Shown piece after piece: positions 9,230-17,326 of a stretch of DNA of 64,000 bases. How positions within the stretch are numbered: position 1 is the first letter of the stretch; each line of letters begins with the position of its first letter. The position numbers and the translations under genes were made by a program. This stretch comes from Pelagisphaera sp964404745 (GTDB taxonomy: Bacteria > Verrucomicrobiota > Verrucomicrobiia > Opitutales > Opitutaceae): contig CAYOLG010000007.1 of assembly GCA_964404745.1 (NCBI GenBank), forward strand, positions 81,807 to 145,806. Direction: 5' to 3'. Under the pieces are notes generated by a model. It had not been told where the DNA came from. It worked only from the letters and a program-made list of their open reading frames with translations, and made no database searches.

Positions 9230-9865
9230 CGGATCGAAGGGAGGTATCGTTAGTTCGATGCTGGCCCGACAAGGCGAAGAATGCGTTGAAAGCAAAAAAA
9301 CCTCTGCCGATTTTATGACCAGCGGGGGTTTGGGAACTTCTCTGACTGAAGCGTTTTCGTTTCCAAGCTAAAACAATAATGCAGATCCGTTTCATCCAAG
9401 TCGCTCGATGGTCGAGATTCCGTGGCGAATTTCCACGTTCCCCTGCCACGACGCTGGGGTCACACCTTGGCGAGCTATTCTATCATGACCGAACTGTTCA
9501 GGAGGCAATGCATTTTGTTACGAGGTTGGAGCGGCTACGGGACGCCTTTGTTTTGGCAAGGGGAATATCGAGTTGGAGATAAGATAAGATATTCTCATGA
9601 TCGTGATAGTTCTGAGGATTGATTCGATCTGGGTTCATCATGGGATCGCGGGCGAGCCGCCCGCGATCCTTAAAGAAATTTTTGCCCGATTGTCGCGTGA
9701 CATTCACGCAGATAAGATCCCAATTTGCTCAGAGATCGTCGATAATCGGACATTCTCGGGGACACGTCTTCGTTTTATACTGGACCATAAAGCGGGAATG
9801 GCTGTCCTTGTGTGTCTCAATCGTAACACACTACCGAGAACCTAGATACCTACAGACTTGCCATC
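9230..9865. other. Divergent intergenic region, one palindromic repeat
   Basis: 636 bases lie between the divergent MFS pseudogene and the sulfatase at 9866. Several short open frames occur but none has a start, coding bias or homology that I can support. The only clear structure is the family D palindrome at 9643-9669. Promoters for both directions must lie here, but no convincing -35/-10 pair was found. Confidence 0.5.
9643..9669. repeat. Palindromic repeat, family D
   Basis: Perfect 12-base arms, GGATCGCGGGCG and CGCCCGCGATCC, around a 3-base loop AGC. A related two-part copy lies at 41591-41661. Being intergenic, GC-rich and dispersed, it looks like a REP-type element. Confidence 0.75.
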
Positions 9866-11404
9866 ATGCCCTCGATTCGATCTTCACTGCTAGCCTCACT
9901 GGCTTTGTCCATAAGCCTGGCCGCTTATTCTGCCGAGAAGCCCAACATCATCGTTATCATGGCCGATGATCTTGGCTATGGTGATATCTCCGCCTACGGC
10001 ACTAAATCTTTTCGGACGCCGCACATCGATCAATTGGCGGCAGAAGGGCAGCGGTTTACGAGCGGCTATTGCTCCGCTTCGACCTGTACTCCGACGCGTT
10101 ACTCGCTGCTTACCGGGACCTACGCCTTCCGCCGCCCAAATACGGGCATAGCCCCGCCCAACAGCCCGGCGATTATTCAGCCAGGAACGGAGACCATCGC
10201 TTCCGTTCTGCAAGCCGTCGGTTACAAAACAGCCGTCATTGGCAAGTGGCATCTGGGACTGGGCGGTCCCAAAGGGCCTGATTGGAATGGCGATCTAAAA
10301 CCGGGGCCGCGGGAGATTGGCTTTGACTACAATTTTTTGCTACCGACGACCAATGACCGGGTTCCCCAAGTCTACGTGAGAAATCAACGAGTCGTTAACC
10401 TAGATCCCAATGATCCCCTCTGGGTAGGGAATGATAAGCCGAGTGAAGATCATCCAACGGGAATTACCCATCGGGACACCTTGAAGATGGACTGGACCCA
10501 TGGGCACAATTCAACGATACACAACGGAATCAGCCGAATTGGTTTCTACACCGGGGGACACGCCGCTCGCTTTCGCGACGAAGACTTGGCAGACAAATGG
10601 GTGGAGGAATCGGTCAAATGGATCGAGCAAAACAAGGGCAATCCATTCTTCCTATTTTTCTCCTCCCACGATTTGCACGTGCCCCGCATTCCGCACGAAC
10701 GCTTTCAAGGAGCGACTTCTCTGGGTTATCGAGCTGACGCAATCGTCCAGTTGGATTGGTGTGTGGGCGAGATCATGAAAACCTTGAAACGGTTGGACCT
10801 AGAAGAGAATACAATGATCGTGTTTTGCTCGGACAATGGACCAGTAATGGATGATGGATACGCTGATCTTGCTTTGGAAAATCTGGGTGATCACCGAGCC
10901 GGTGGGCCTTTTAGCGGTGGCAAGTACAGCGTCTACGAGGGCGGTACGCGGACGCCATTTATCACTTGGTGGAAAGGCCGTATTCAGCCAGGCGTTTCTG
11001 ATGAAGTGGTTTGCACAATCGATCTGGCCGCCAGCTTTGCGAGTTTAACAGGGGCGAAATTGGAAGACGACGCTTGCTTGGACAGTATTGATGTTATGGA
11101 TGCATTGCTCGGCCAGCGAGGCGCCAAGGGCCGGGATCATCTTGTTCAGCAAGACAACGGCAGGGGTGGCAATTATGGTCTGCGCGTGGGCAAATGGAAA
11201 TTGCAGCGTCACGATTCCAAGTCGGCTCGCAATGTCGTGGTGGAAGCCAAACTCGCGAATACGCCGGTGAATCAGTACCGTTTGTTCGACCTTTCCTGGG
11301 ATCCGGCCGAGAAGAACGACGTGTTCGCCAAGAACAAGCGAGTTGGGGAACGCCTGAAAAATCAGTTGGAAGAAATCATCGCCGCCGGCCGCAGCCGGGA
11401 GTAG
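9866..11404 (+). CDS. Exported arylsulfatase-like sulfatase
   Basis: 512 residues. The signal peptide is about residues 1-23 (cleaved near YSA), then EKPNIIVIMADDLGYGDISAYG. FGly motif CTPTR (Cys74), GKWHLGL, SSHDLHVPR and CSDNGPVMDDG supply all the expected catalytic and calcium-binding residues. GGTRTPFITWWKGR and the C-terminal sub-domain are standard for arylsulfatase A-like enzymes that act on carbohydrate sulfates. There is no ATGA coupling here: it is preceded by a 636-base region and followed by 231 bases full of repeats, so it may have its own promoter. Substrate unknown. Confidence 0.93.
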   Translation: MPSIRSSLLASLALSISLAAYSAEKPNIIVIMADDLGYGDISAYGTKSFRTPHIDQLAAEGQRFTSGYCSASTCTPTRYSLLTGTYAFRRPNTGIAPPNSPAIIQPGTETIASVLQAVGYKTAVIGKWHLGLGGPKGPDWNGDLKPGPREIGFDYNFLLPTTNDRVPQVYVRNQRVVNLDPNDPLWVGNDKPSEDHPTGITHRDTLKMDWTHGHNSTIHNGISRIGFYTGGHAARFRDEDLADKWVEESVKWIEQNKGNPFFLFFSSHDLHVPRIPHERFQGATSLGYRADAIVQLDWCVGEIMKTLKRLDLEENTMIVFCSDNGPVMDDGYADLALENLGDHRAGGPFSGGKYSVYEGGTRTPFITWWKGRIQPGVSDEVVCTIDLAASFASLTGAKLEDDACLDSIDVMDALLGQRGAKGRDHLVQQDNGRGGNYGLRVGKWKLQRHDSKSARNVVVEAKLANTPVNQYRLFDLSWDPAEKNDVFAKNKRVGERLKNQLEEIIAAGRSRE

Positions 11405-11635
11405 GCGGTTCGCCAAGAGGGTAGCGGGCGATCTAACGCCTACCTTGAAGCTACGGCGGCGCAAGCCGAGCGCCCATAATCTCGGGAACACTTTGGAGGA
11501 CCGAGCCGGTCCTTCTTATCATCGCGAATCAGGTAGGGAGCGCTGGCTCAGTCCTTCGGTATTATAATTGGACGCGAGCAAGCCTGCGACTTGCGCTTGC
11601 CAAGGCGGTCCGCTTGCGGCTAAGTGATCTCTGGT
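11405..11635. repeat. Repeat-rich gap: degenerate family A hairpins
   Basis: Between two sulfatase genes lie a family A hairpin at 11495-11515 (GGAGGACCGAGCCGGTCCTTC) and an opposed, degenerate copy at 11532-11559 (GGTAGGGAGCGCTGGCTCAG...). Together they form the two-armed unit also seen at 16113 and 61034. Short GCGCAAGC/CTTGCGC tracts flank them. No gene is visible. Confidence 0.7.
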
Positions 11636-12985
11636 ATGCGCCCATTCCCCAAATTTCTCATTCTTCGTCGGCAGCGGCTCGGTTTGGTGTTGGCGGTGTT
11701 GACTGTCATTGCCTGCTCCCATGCCGAAAAGTTGAACATCGTTCTGATCATGGCGGACGATTCGGCGGTGGATAATTACAGCTGCTATGGGAGCGACTTT
11801 TTTCAGACGCCTCGTCTCGATCATCTAGCGGAAACCGGCGCGCGATTTAACTACTGCTACTCGGAGCCTGTTTGCACCTCCAGCCGCGTCAAGATAATGA
11901 CCGGTCGCGATGGGGTTCGCAATTACGTCAATTTCGGCACGCTTGACAAAAGTGAAACGACGTTTGGCAACATGCTAAAAAATGCCGGCTACGCGACGGC
12001 GGTGGCGGGAAAGTGGCAATTGCACGGACCCCCTAACGGCTCGCTGCCGGAAGACAGTGGATTCGATAGTTATTGTCTCTGGAATTTCCCGGGTACGGGA
12101 AACGAACGGTACTGGAATCCTAGCCTAAATCAGAATGGGAAAATCCTGGAAACGACCAAAGACGATTATGGGCCGGATATCATTTCCGACTTCCTGGTCG
12201 ATTTCATGGAAGAAAATCGTGGCCGACCCTTCTTCGTCTACTATCCGATGATTCTGGTTCACAACCCGTTTCCAGAGACGCCGGATAGTCAGCCTGCCAC
12301 GCAAGAGGAAGCGGAGTTTGGCAAGGGATTGAAGAACTATCGTGATATGGTCGCCTACGCGGACAAGCTGGTGGGCAAGCTGGTAGATGCCGTGGATCGA
12401 CTCGGTTTGAGGGAAAAGACGGTTTTCATTTTCACTGCGGATAATGGAACGAATCGTACGCTGACGTATCCATTCAATGGGGCGTACTATAAAGGGGAGA
12501 AGGCGTTGACCACCAAAGGGGGCTACCACGTTCCGCTGATTGTTAATTGCCCAACGGTCGTGCCGCCAGGGATTGTCAACAATGATCTCATCAACTTCGC
12601 AGATGCGCTTCCCACTTTGGCCGAGCTGTCTGGGGCCAAGTTGCCGAACGTCGAGCTCGATGGATATAGCTTTTGGTCCCAATGCCTCGGCAAAGAGGGG
12701 CAACCCAGGAAGCTAATTACCCAGTATTATTACCCCAAATACAAACCGGCAGGCGAAAAGCACGGGCTAGGGGCTCGGAATCGGGAAATCATCTGGGCCC
12801 AAAATCAGCATTTCAAGCTCTACCAAGATGGTTCCTTTTATGCGGTTGCCGATCGATTCGAAGTCGACCCTATCTTGCCTGGCGACGGTACCCGGTACGC
12901 GGAAGAAACACGAGCAATGCTGCAAAAAGCGATCGATGCCATGCCGGAAACCGGTCAAATGCTAGAACCTGAATACGAGAATTGA
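11636..12985 (+). CDS. Exported sulfatase, GKWQL / CTSSR type
   Basis: 449 residues from ATG 11636 (GTG 11624 is possible but adds only 4 residues). A basic n-region and hydrophobic core (about 16-30) form the signal peptide. EKLNIVLIMADDSAVDNYSCYG is an unusual version of the N-terminal metal motif. FGly motif CTSSR (Cys80); the KWHL motif reads GKWQL (His to Gln). MILVHNPFP and TADNGTNR supply the other ligands. It is clearly a paralogue of the gene at 14624: both share YVNFG/YYNFG, TAVAGKWQL, CLWN.P.TG and RYWNPSL. The pair differs at the Cys motif (CTSSR against CTPSR). Probably a periplasmic carbohydrate sulfatase of a less studied family. Confidence 0.91.
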   Translation: MRPFPKFLILRRQRLGLVLAVLTVIACSHAEKLNIVLIMADDSAVDNYSCYGSDFFQTPRLDHLAETGARFNYCYSEPVCTSSRVKIMTGRDGVRNYVNFGTLDKSETTFGNMLKNAGYATAVAGKWQLHGPPNGSLPEDSGFDSYCLWNFPGTGNERYWNPSLNQNGKILETTKDDYGPDIISDFLVDFMEENRGRPFFVYYPMILVHNPFPETPDSQPATQEEAEFGKGLKNYRDMVAYADKLVGKLVDAVDRLGLREKTVFIFTADNGTNRTLTYPFNGAYYKGEKALTTKGGYHVPLIVNCPTVVPPGIVNNDLINFADALPTLAELSGAKLPNVELDGYSFWSQCLGKEGQPRKLITQYYYPKYKPAGEKHGLGARNREIIWAQNQHFKLYQDGSFYAVADRFEVDPILPGDGTRYAEETRAMLQKAIDAMPETGQMLEPEYEN

Positions 12986-13010
12986 GAAACCGAATAGAAA
13001 GCCTGCCGAT

Positions 13011-14411
13011 ATGAGAATTCCTTTTCTGACTGCAATTTGGGTAGGATTGGCGATGTTTCCTGGCCATGCGGACTCGAAAATCAAGAACGTGCTCTTTCTG
13101 ATTTCCGATGATCTCAAAGCCAGTGTGCTCGGGGCCTATGGCGATCCTATTTGCCAGACGCCGAACATAGACCGTCTCGCCCAGCAAGGAATGGTTTTCG
13201 ATCGCGTCTATTGCCAAGGAACCTCATGCGCCCCGTCCCGCAGATCTTTCATGCACAGCCGCTACGAGGGAGAAACGGAGATCAACATGGGAAAGCACTT
13301 CATCGACAACGGCTATTTCAGCGCCCGAGTCGGCAAGATTTACCATATGAAAGTGCCAGGCGACATCATAGCGGGCACGGATGGTCTGGACATTGCTTCG
13401 ACTTGGCAGGAAACCTACAATTCGCCTGGGTTGGAAGCCCACACGGTAGGCGACTATGCTTGCTTGAATCTCAATATTTTCACTACGGATTTAAGTGGTC
13501 GCTATTCGACCGCCATGCCGCACCGCTGGTTTGTCACCGTAAGCTACGAGGGCGATGGATCCGATCAGCCGGATTACAAGACCGCTAGTCAAACGATCGA
13601 TCTCATCCGCGAGCGCAAGAATGAGCCCTTCTACATAGCAGCAGGATTTATTCGACCTCACTATCCGATGGTGGCCCCGCAGCGATATTTCGATAAATAT
13701 CCACTTGAAGACATTGAGTTGCCCTACGTGCCAGAGGATGACCATGACGATATTCCGCCGATGGGATTCCCGAGAGTCGTATCCACCAAAGACCCGATCG
13801 GGAGGTATCCAGACAATCAGAAACGCATGTGGGCTGGCTATTACGCGACGGTTACTTATATGGACGAACAGGTAGGGCGTATCATTGACGAATTGGAAGC
13901 TCAAGGACTGAGGGATGAGACAGTGATTGTTTTCACTAGCGATCATGGCTATCACTTGGGCGAACACCATTTCTGGCAAAAGAGCAATCTGCATGAAGAG
14001 TCTCTACGAGTGCCTCTGATCATTTCCGCGCCGGAATTTCGAGGGGGGCGATCTGCAGCCATGGTAGAGCTGATGGATATCTTCCCCACAGTGGCAGAGC
14101 TTACCGGCTTATCGATTCCTGATTCCGTTCAAGGAAAAAGCTTGGTTCCCGTCTTGAATGATCCGAATCATCGGGTGAGGGAAGCGTCCCTATCCATAGA
14201 TAGCAGCGGTTACGCTCTCAGGACCGAGCGCTGGGCGTATATTCGCTACAACGACGACACGGAAGAGCTATACGATATGGTATCCGATCCTGGGCAAATC
14301 ACGAATCTCGCTATCAACCCCGAAAAGAGTTCAGAACTCAGAAACTGGCGTAAGAAATTGGATACCCGCCTAGAAGGAGCCGGGTTGAAACGAAAGGCCA
14401 AGCGAGGGTGA
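13011..14411 (+). CDS. Exported sulfatase, iduronate-2-sulfatase-like
   Basis: 466 residues; signal peptide about 1-20, then KIKNVLFLISDDLKASVLGAYG, the DDLK/R form used by iduronate-2-sulfatase-like enzymes. FGly motif CAPSR (Cys73). GKIYH takes the place of GKWHL, FIRPHYPM provides the substrate His, and TSDHGYHLGEH the Asp/His metal ligands, so the site looks complete. It starts 25 bases after the preceding sulfatase and is probably co-transcribed with it. It belongs to the same broad subgroup as the gene at 362 but the two are clearly diverged, suggesting different linkage or residue specificity. Confidence 0.93.
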   Translation: MRIPFLTAIWVGLAMFPGHADSKIKNVLFLISDDLKASVLGAYGDPICQTPNIDRLAQQGMVFDRVYCQGTSCAPSRRSFMHSRYEGETEINMGKHFIDNGYFSARVGKIYHMKVPGDIIAGTDGLDIASTWQETYNSPGLEAHTVGDYACLNLNIFTTDLSGRYSTAMPHRWFVTVSYEGDGSDQPDYKTASQTIDLIRERKNEPFYIAAGFIRPHYPMVAPQRYFDKYPLEDIELPYVPEDDHDDIPPMGFPRVVSTKDPIGRYPDNQKRMWAGYYATVTYMDEQVGRIIDELEAQGLRDETVIVFTSDHGYHLGEHHFWQKSNLHEESLRVPLIISAPEFRGGRSAAMVELMDIFPTVAELTGLSIPDSVQGKSLVPVLNDPNHRVREASLSIDSSGYALRTERWAYIRYNDDTEELYDMVSDPGQITNLAINPEKSSELRNWRKKLDTRLEGAGLKRKAKRG

Positions 14412-14552
14412 TAAGGGTTGGGTAGCTCTTCAGGCTTCGTTAAAACAAACTATAAGCTCGTTCCACCACTTTGATTGTTATGCGACAATTCCACCTGATC
14501 GCCCTTTTGTTCCCATTCGTTCTAACATTTAGAAACGTACTTATGTTTATTG

Positions 14553-14616
14553 GAAGGGTGGACCGGCCCGGATCTCCGTTTGTAAAAATTGGAGGATCGA
14601 GCCGATCCTCCCTACC
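14553..14616. repeat. Family A two-arm hairpin unit just before a start codon
   Basis: A left arm (GGGTGGACCGGCCCGGATCTCCG) and a right arm (GGAGGATCGAGCCGATCCTCCCTACC) are separated by a short A/T spacer. The right arm ends 7 bases before ATG 14624. The change ACCG/CGGT to ATCG/CGAT in the right arm keeps the stem paired. No Shine-Dalgarno sequence is left between the repeat and the start. Confidence 0.8.
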
Positions 14617-14623
14617 TTTTAAA

Positions 14624-15952
14624 ATGCCTCGGAACTTATTAAGGGGAGCTCTGTTTGCCAGCTTGGCCCTCACAAAGCTTCTCGCCTCCGATCGCCCCAA
14701 CATCTTAATTATCATGGCGGACGACGTTGGCTATGAGTGTTTCAGTAGCTATGGAAGTCGCGAGTATTCGACGCCACGGCTGGACGCCTTGGCTGAAGGG
14801 GGGATTCGTTTCGAGCATTGCCACTCGACGCCGCTCTGCACGCCGAGCCGAGTCAACCTCATGTCCGGCAAATCAAACGTTTTCAACTACTACAATTTTG
14901 GCGTCTATCCTAAGGGCGAGCCGACATTCGCCAATCATTTCAAAGCCCAAGGTTATGCGACAGCCGTTGCAGGCAAGTGGCAATTGATTTTGGAAGATAA
15001 GGGGATTACTCCTCTGGAGGCGGGCTTCGACACTTACTGCCTTTGGAACATGCCTAGGACGGGCCGCTCCCGTTACTGGAATCCGTCTTTGGATCAAGAT
15101 GGCGAGATACTCGATCTTCCGGAGGGTTCTTATGGTCCCGATCTTTGCTCGGATTTCCTGGAGCGTTTTATCAACGAGCAAGCGGCTTCAGGCACACCCT
15201 TTCTGGCATACTATCCGATGATCCTGCCTCACAATCCCTTCCCGCCGACACCGGACAGCGTGGATCGAAACAGCAAGGACGATAAAGCGAATTTTATCGA
15301 TATGGTGAACTACCTGGATTCCCTCGTTGGTCGCTTGGCGGATGCGCTCGAAGAAAGTGGAGTTCGAGAGAATACGCTCATCATCTTCACGAGCGACAAC
15401 GGCACGAACGCGGATCTGACATCACGCTTTCAAGGTGAAGATATCGAAGGAGGCAAAGGCTACACCAAGGATCATGGAACCCACGTGCCGCTGATTGTCA
15501 ATTGGCCGGGGACCGTCCCCCCCAACCAGGTAAATGGCGACCTGATTGCCTTCTCCGACTTCTTTCCGACAATCGTGGAGGCCGCGAATTTGCCCTCCAA
15601 GGTCGCGAGGGAAGGCGATGGAATCAGCTTCTGGCCACAATGCCTGGGCCTTAAAGGGACCAAGCGAGATTGGATTTATGGATACTACTTTCCACGGCCT
15701 TACGCGGAAACGTTCGACAACAAATATCGCCATTGGGAAGTCCGCTATGCCAGAAATCAACGGTATAAGCTCTACGATAATGGCGATCTTTTCGACACCA
15801 AGTTGGACATACTGGAAAAAAGTCCCTTAGATCCGGAGCGCTCGAGTCGCTTTGCAAAGCGGGCGAGAAAGGCTCTGCAAGCGGTGATCGATTCTTATCC
15901 CAGCCAAGGTCAAGGAGTTGATTATTCCCTGGTAAACGGAGTCAGGGATTGA
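14624..15952 (+). CDS. Exported sulfatase, GKWQL / CTPSR type
   Basis: 442 residues from ATG 14624, which gives a signal peptide (about 1-22, ASLALTKLLAS) directly before DRPNILIIMADDVGYE. The longer frame from 14471 would run through a dispersed repeat and is unlikely. FGly motif CTPSR (Cys72); GKWQL instead of GKWHL; MILPHNPFP and TSDNGTNAD supply the remaining ligands. It is a close paralogue of the 11636 gene (shared NFG, AVAGKWQL, DTYCLWN, RYWNPSLDQ blocks), with the iduronate-type sulfatase at 13011 between them, so the pair may have come from a local duplication. The repeat right in front of the start may affect translation. Confidence 0.92.
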   Translation: MPRNLLRGALFASLALTKLLASDRPNILIIMADDVGYECFSSYGSREYSTPRLDALAEGGIRFEHCHSTPLCTPSRVNLMSGKSNVFNYYNFGVYPKGEPTFANHFKAQGYATAVAGKWQLILEDKGITPLEAGFDTYCLWNMPRTGRSRYWNPSLDQDGEILDLPEGSYGPDLCSDFLERFINEQAASGTPFLAYYPMILPHNPFPPTPDSVDRNSKDDKANFIDMVNYLDSLVGRLADALEESGVRENTLIIFTSDNGTNADLTSRFQGEDIEGGKGYTKDHGTHVPLIVNWPGTVPPNQVNGDLIAFSDFFPTIVEAANLPSKVAREGDGISFWPQCLGLKGTKRDWIYGYYFPRPYAETFDNKYRHWEVRYARNQRYKLYDNGDLFDTKLDILEKSPLDPERSSRFAKRARKALQAVIDSYPSQGQGVDYSLVNGVRD

Positions 15953-15995
15953 GGGGACTGCTCTCTCCAAAGGGTAACCAATGAAATCGAAACGC

Positions 15996-16072
15996 GTAGG
16001 GACGTCGCTTGCGGCCGACCGCGTAAGTAGACCATCAACCGATTCTGCGGTCGCCGCAAGCGGCGCCCCTAC
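15996..16072. repeat. Inverted repeat, family E
   Basis: Left arm GTAGGGACGTCGCTTGCGG and right arm CCGCAAGCGGCGCCCCTAC are imperfect reverse complements, with inner GACCGCG/CTGCGGTC also pairing. The smaller GCGCAAGCGC pair at 6079-6131 shares the CTTGCG core. It looks like an intergenic REP-like element. Confidence 0.65.
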
Positions 16073-16112
16073 AATAAAGATCTCCGCTGCATTCAGACCG
16101 GGTATTCCTAAA

Positions 16113-16177
16113 GGTAGGGAGGATAGTCTTGATCCTCCGAAGCTCAAACACGGAGGACCGAGACGGTCCTCCCTACC
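16113..16177. repeat. Complete family A hairpin unit
   Basis: Starts GGTAGGGAGGAT and ends ATGGTCCTCCCTACC-like (GACGGTCCTCCCTACC), 65 bases long. Each arm is a hairpin (GGAGGAT...ATCCTCC; GGAGGACCGAGACGGTCCTCC) and the two arms also pair with each other. It is one of the best-preserved copies of the family. Confidence 0.85.
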
Positions 16178-16449
16178 AAAAAGCCGAAGCAACAGTCTTC
16201 GCCCCGTAGGCTACGCCCGAGAAGAGCGTAGGGGTATTATAGCAATTCCCCAAGGGAATGGAAATACGGGATTATCTACTTATTGGACTCTACCTAGGGA
16301 GCATCGATTCGATTGTAAAATATCGGCATTGACGTAATCCTACAATGCTTTAAGCTTTTTCATCCTATCCGTAAACAACGGTTTCGATTAAAGTGACTCA
16401 TGCCTCAACCGTTCGCCTTCGAAATGAGCGGTTTTCCTGACACTCGTAG

Positions 16450-17202
16450 ATGATTACCGCCACAACGCCTCCGGTTTCCAAGTCCTTCTTGAAGGATATA
16501 GATCCTTTGCGACGAGGCCTGGGTCTGTTTCAGCACATGAGTGACGTGTGCTATTTCGTCAAAGATCAAACCGGCCGATTTATCCTAGCTAACGAAGCCC
16601 TGATTCTTCTGCTGGGCTACAGTCGTGAATCAGACGTCCTGGGCAAAACGGATTACGAGCTGGTGCCTCGCTACTTAGCGGACAACTATTTTAAAGACGA
16701 TCAAGAGGTGCTGTTCTATGGCAAGGAAGTGGTCAATAAAGTTGAGCTAGTTACCCGTAATGATCTGTCAGTATATTGGTACACGACGACCAAAGTGCCT
16801 TTGTTCAGTAGAGACGGTTCCATCATAGGCCTAGAAGGGGTTACCAGGGAGTTCAAGCCGGCTAGTAGTGCTCTCGGGCCTTACCCAGAACTCTTCAAGG
16901 TAATCGATTTCGTCGAGAGCAGTTACGGGAAGAAAGTGACTGTGGCCGACATGGCGGAAAAGGCGGGTCTAACGATCCGCACCTTCGAGCGCCAATTCAA
17001 GCGACGCTTCAGCATCAGTCCCATAGCCTATTTGAAAAAAGTCCGTATCAATATGGCCTGCCGCAAGCTTGCTCAGGGAAACCAAACCATCGCCGAAATC
17101 GCCCAAGAATGTGGATTTTGCGATCAAAGTTATTTGACCAAGGAGTTCGCTCGCATGATGCGAGTGACGCCTCAAGTGTATCGCGATACCCATCGTGGAT
17201 AG
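16450..17202 (+). CDS. AraC family transcriptional regulator with PAS domain
   Basis: 250 residues. Residues about 22-135 form a PAS sensor (FQHMSDVCYFVKDQTGRFILAN ... LGKTDYELVP ... VPLFSRDGSIIGLEGVTREF), the typical PAS/PAC pattern. Residues about 148-248 form an AraC-type double helix-turn-helix (VTVADMAEKAGLTIRTFERQFK and IAEIAQECGFCDQSYLTKEF). It is cytoplasmic, with no membrane segment, so it should sense an intracellular ligand or redox state. It sits between sulfatase groups and upstream of the large dehydrogenase fusion, and is the only regulator in the first 43 kb, so it is the best candidate regulator of the sulfatase island. This role is inferred from position alone. Confidence 0.92.
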   Translation: MITATTPPVSKSFLKDIDPLRRGLGLFQHMSDVCYFVKDQTGRFILANEALILLLGYSRESDVLGKTDYELVPRYLADNYFKDDQEVLFYGKEVVNKVELVTRNDLSVYWYTTTKVPLFSRDGSIIGLEGVTREFKPASSALGPYPELFKVIDFVESSYGKKVTVADMAEKAGLTIRTFERQFKRRFSISPIAYLKKVRINMACRKLAQGNQTIAEIAQECGFCDQSYLTKEFARMMRVTPQVYRDTHRG

Positions 17203-17326
17203 CCGTTTATGCAAAAGTTCCGAAGCGCTCGTCTAGAAAAAGCCCCGTGACCGTAACTCTTGTGGATCAGTATTAAGCTACTCGGAAAACCGCCAAAGAA
17301 TTTCAATCACTGCATTTTAACCACCA

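Larger units (their letters stand above)
15953..16449. other. Repeat-rich regulatory gap before the PAS-AraC gene
   Basis: 497 bases without a supported gene. It contains a family E inverted repeat (15996-16072) and a complete family A unit (16113-16177). The last 270 bases, up to the AraC-type regulator's start, should hold its promoter, but no distinct -35/-10 pair or operator was recognised. Confidence 0.5.

Noticed and set aside
9597..9969. Two small overlapping frames before the 9866 sulfatase
   Set aside because: They run through the family D palindrome or into the sulfatase gene and show no recognisable protein family.
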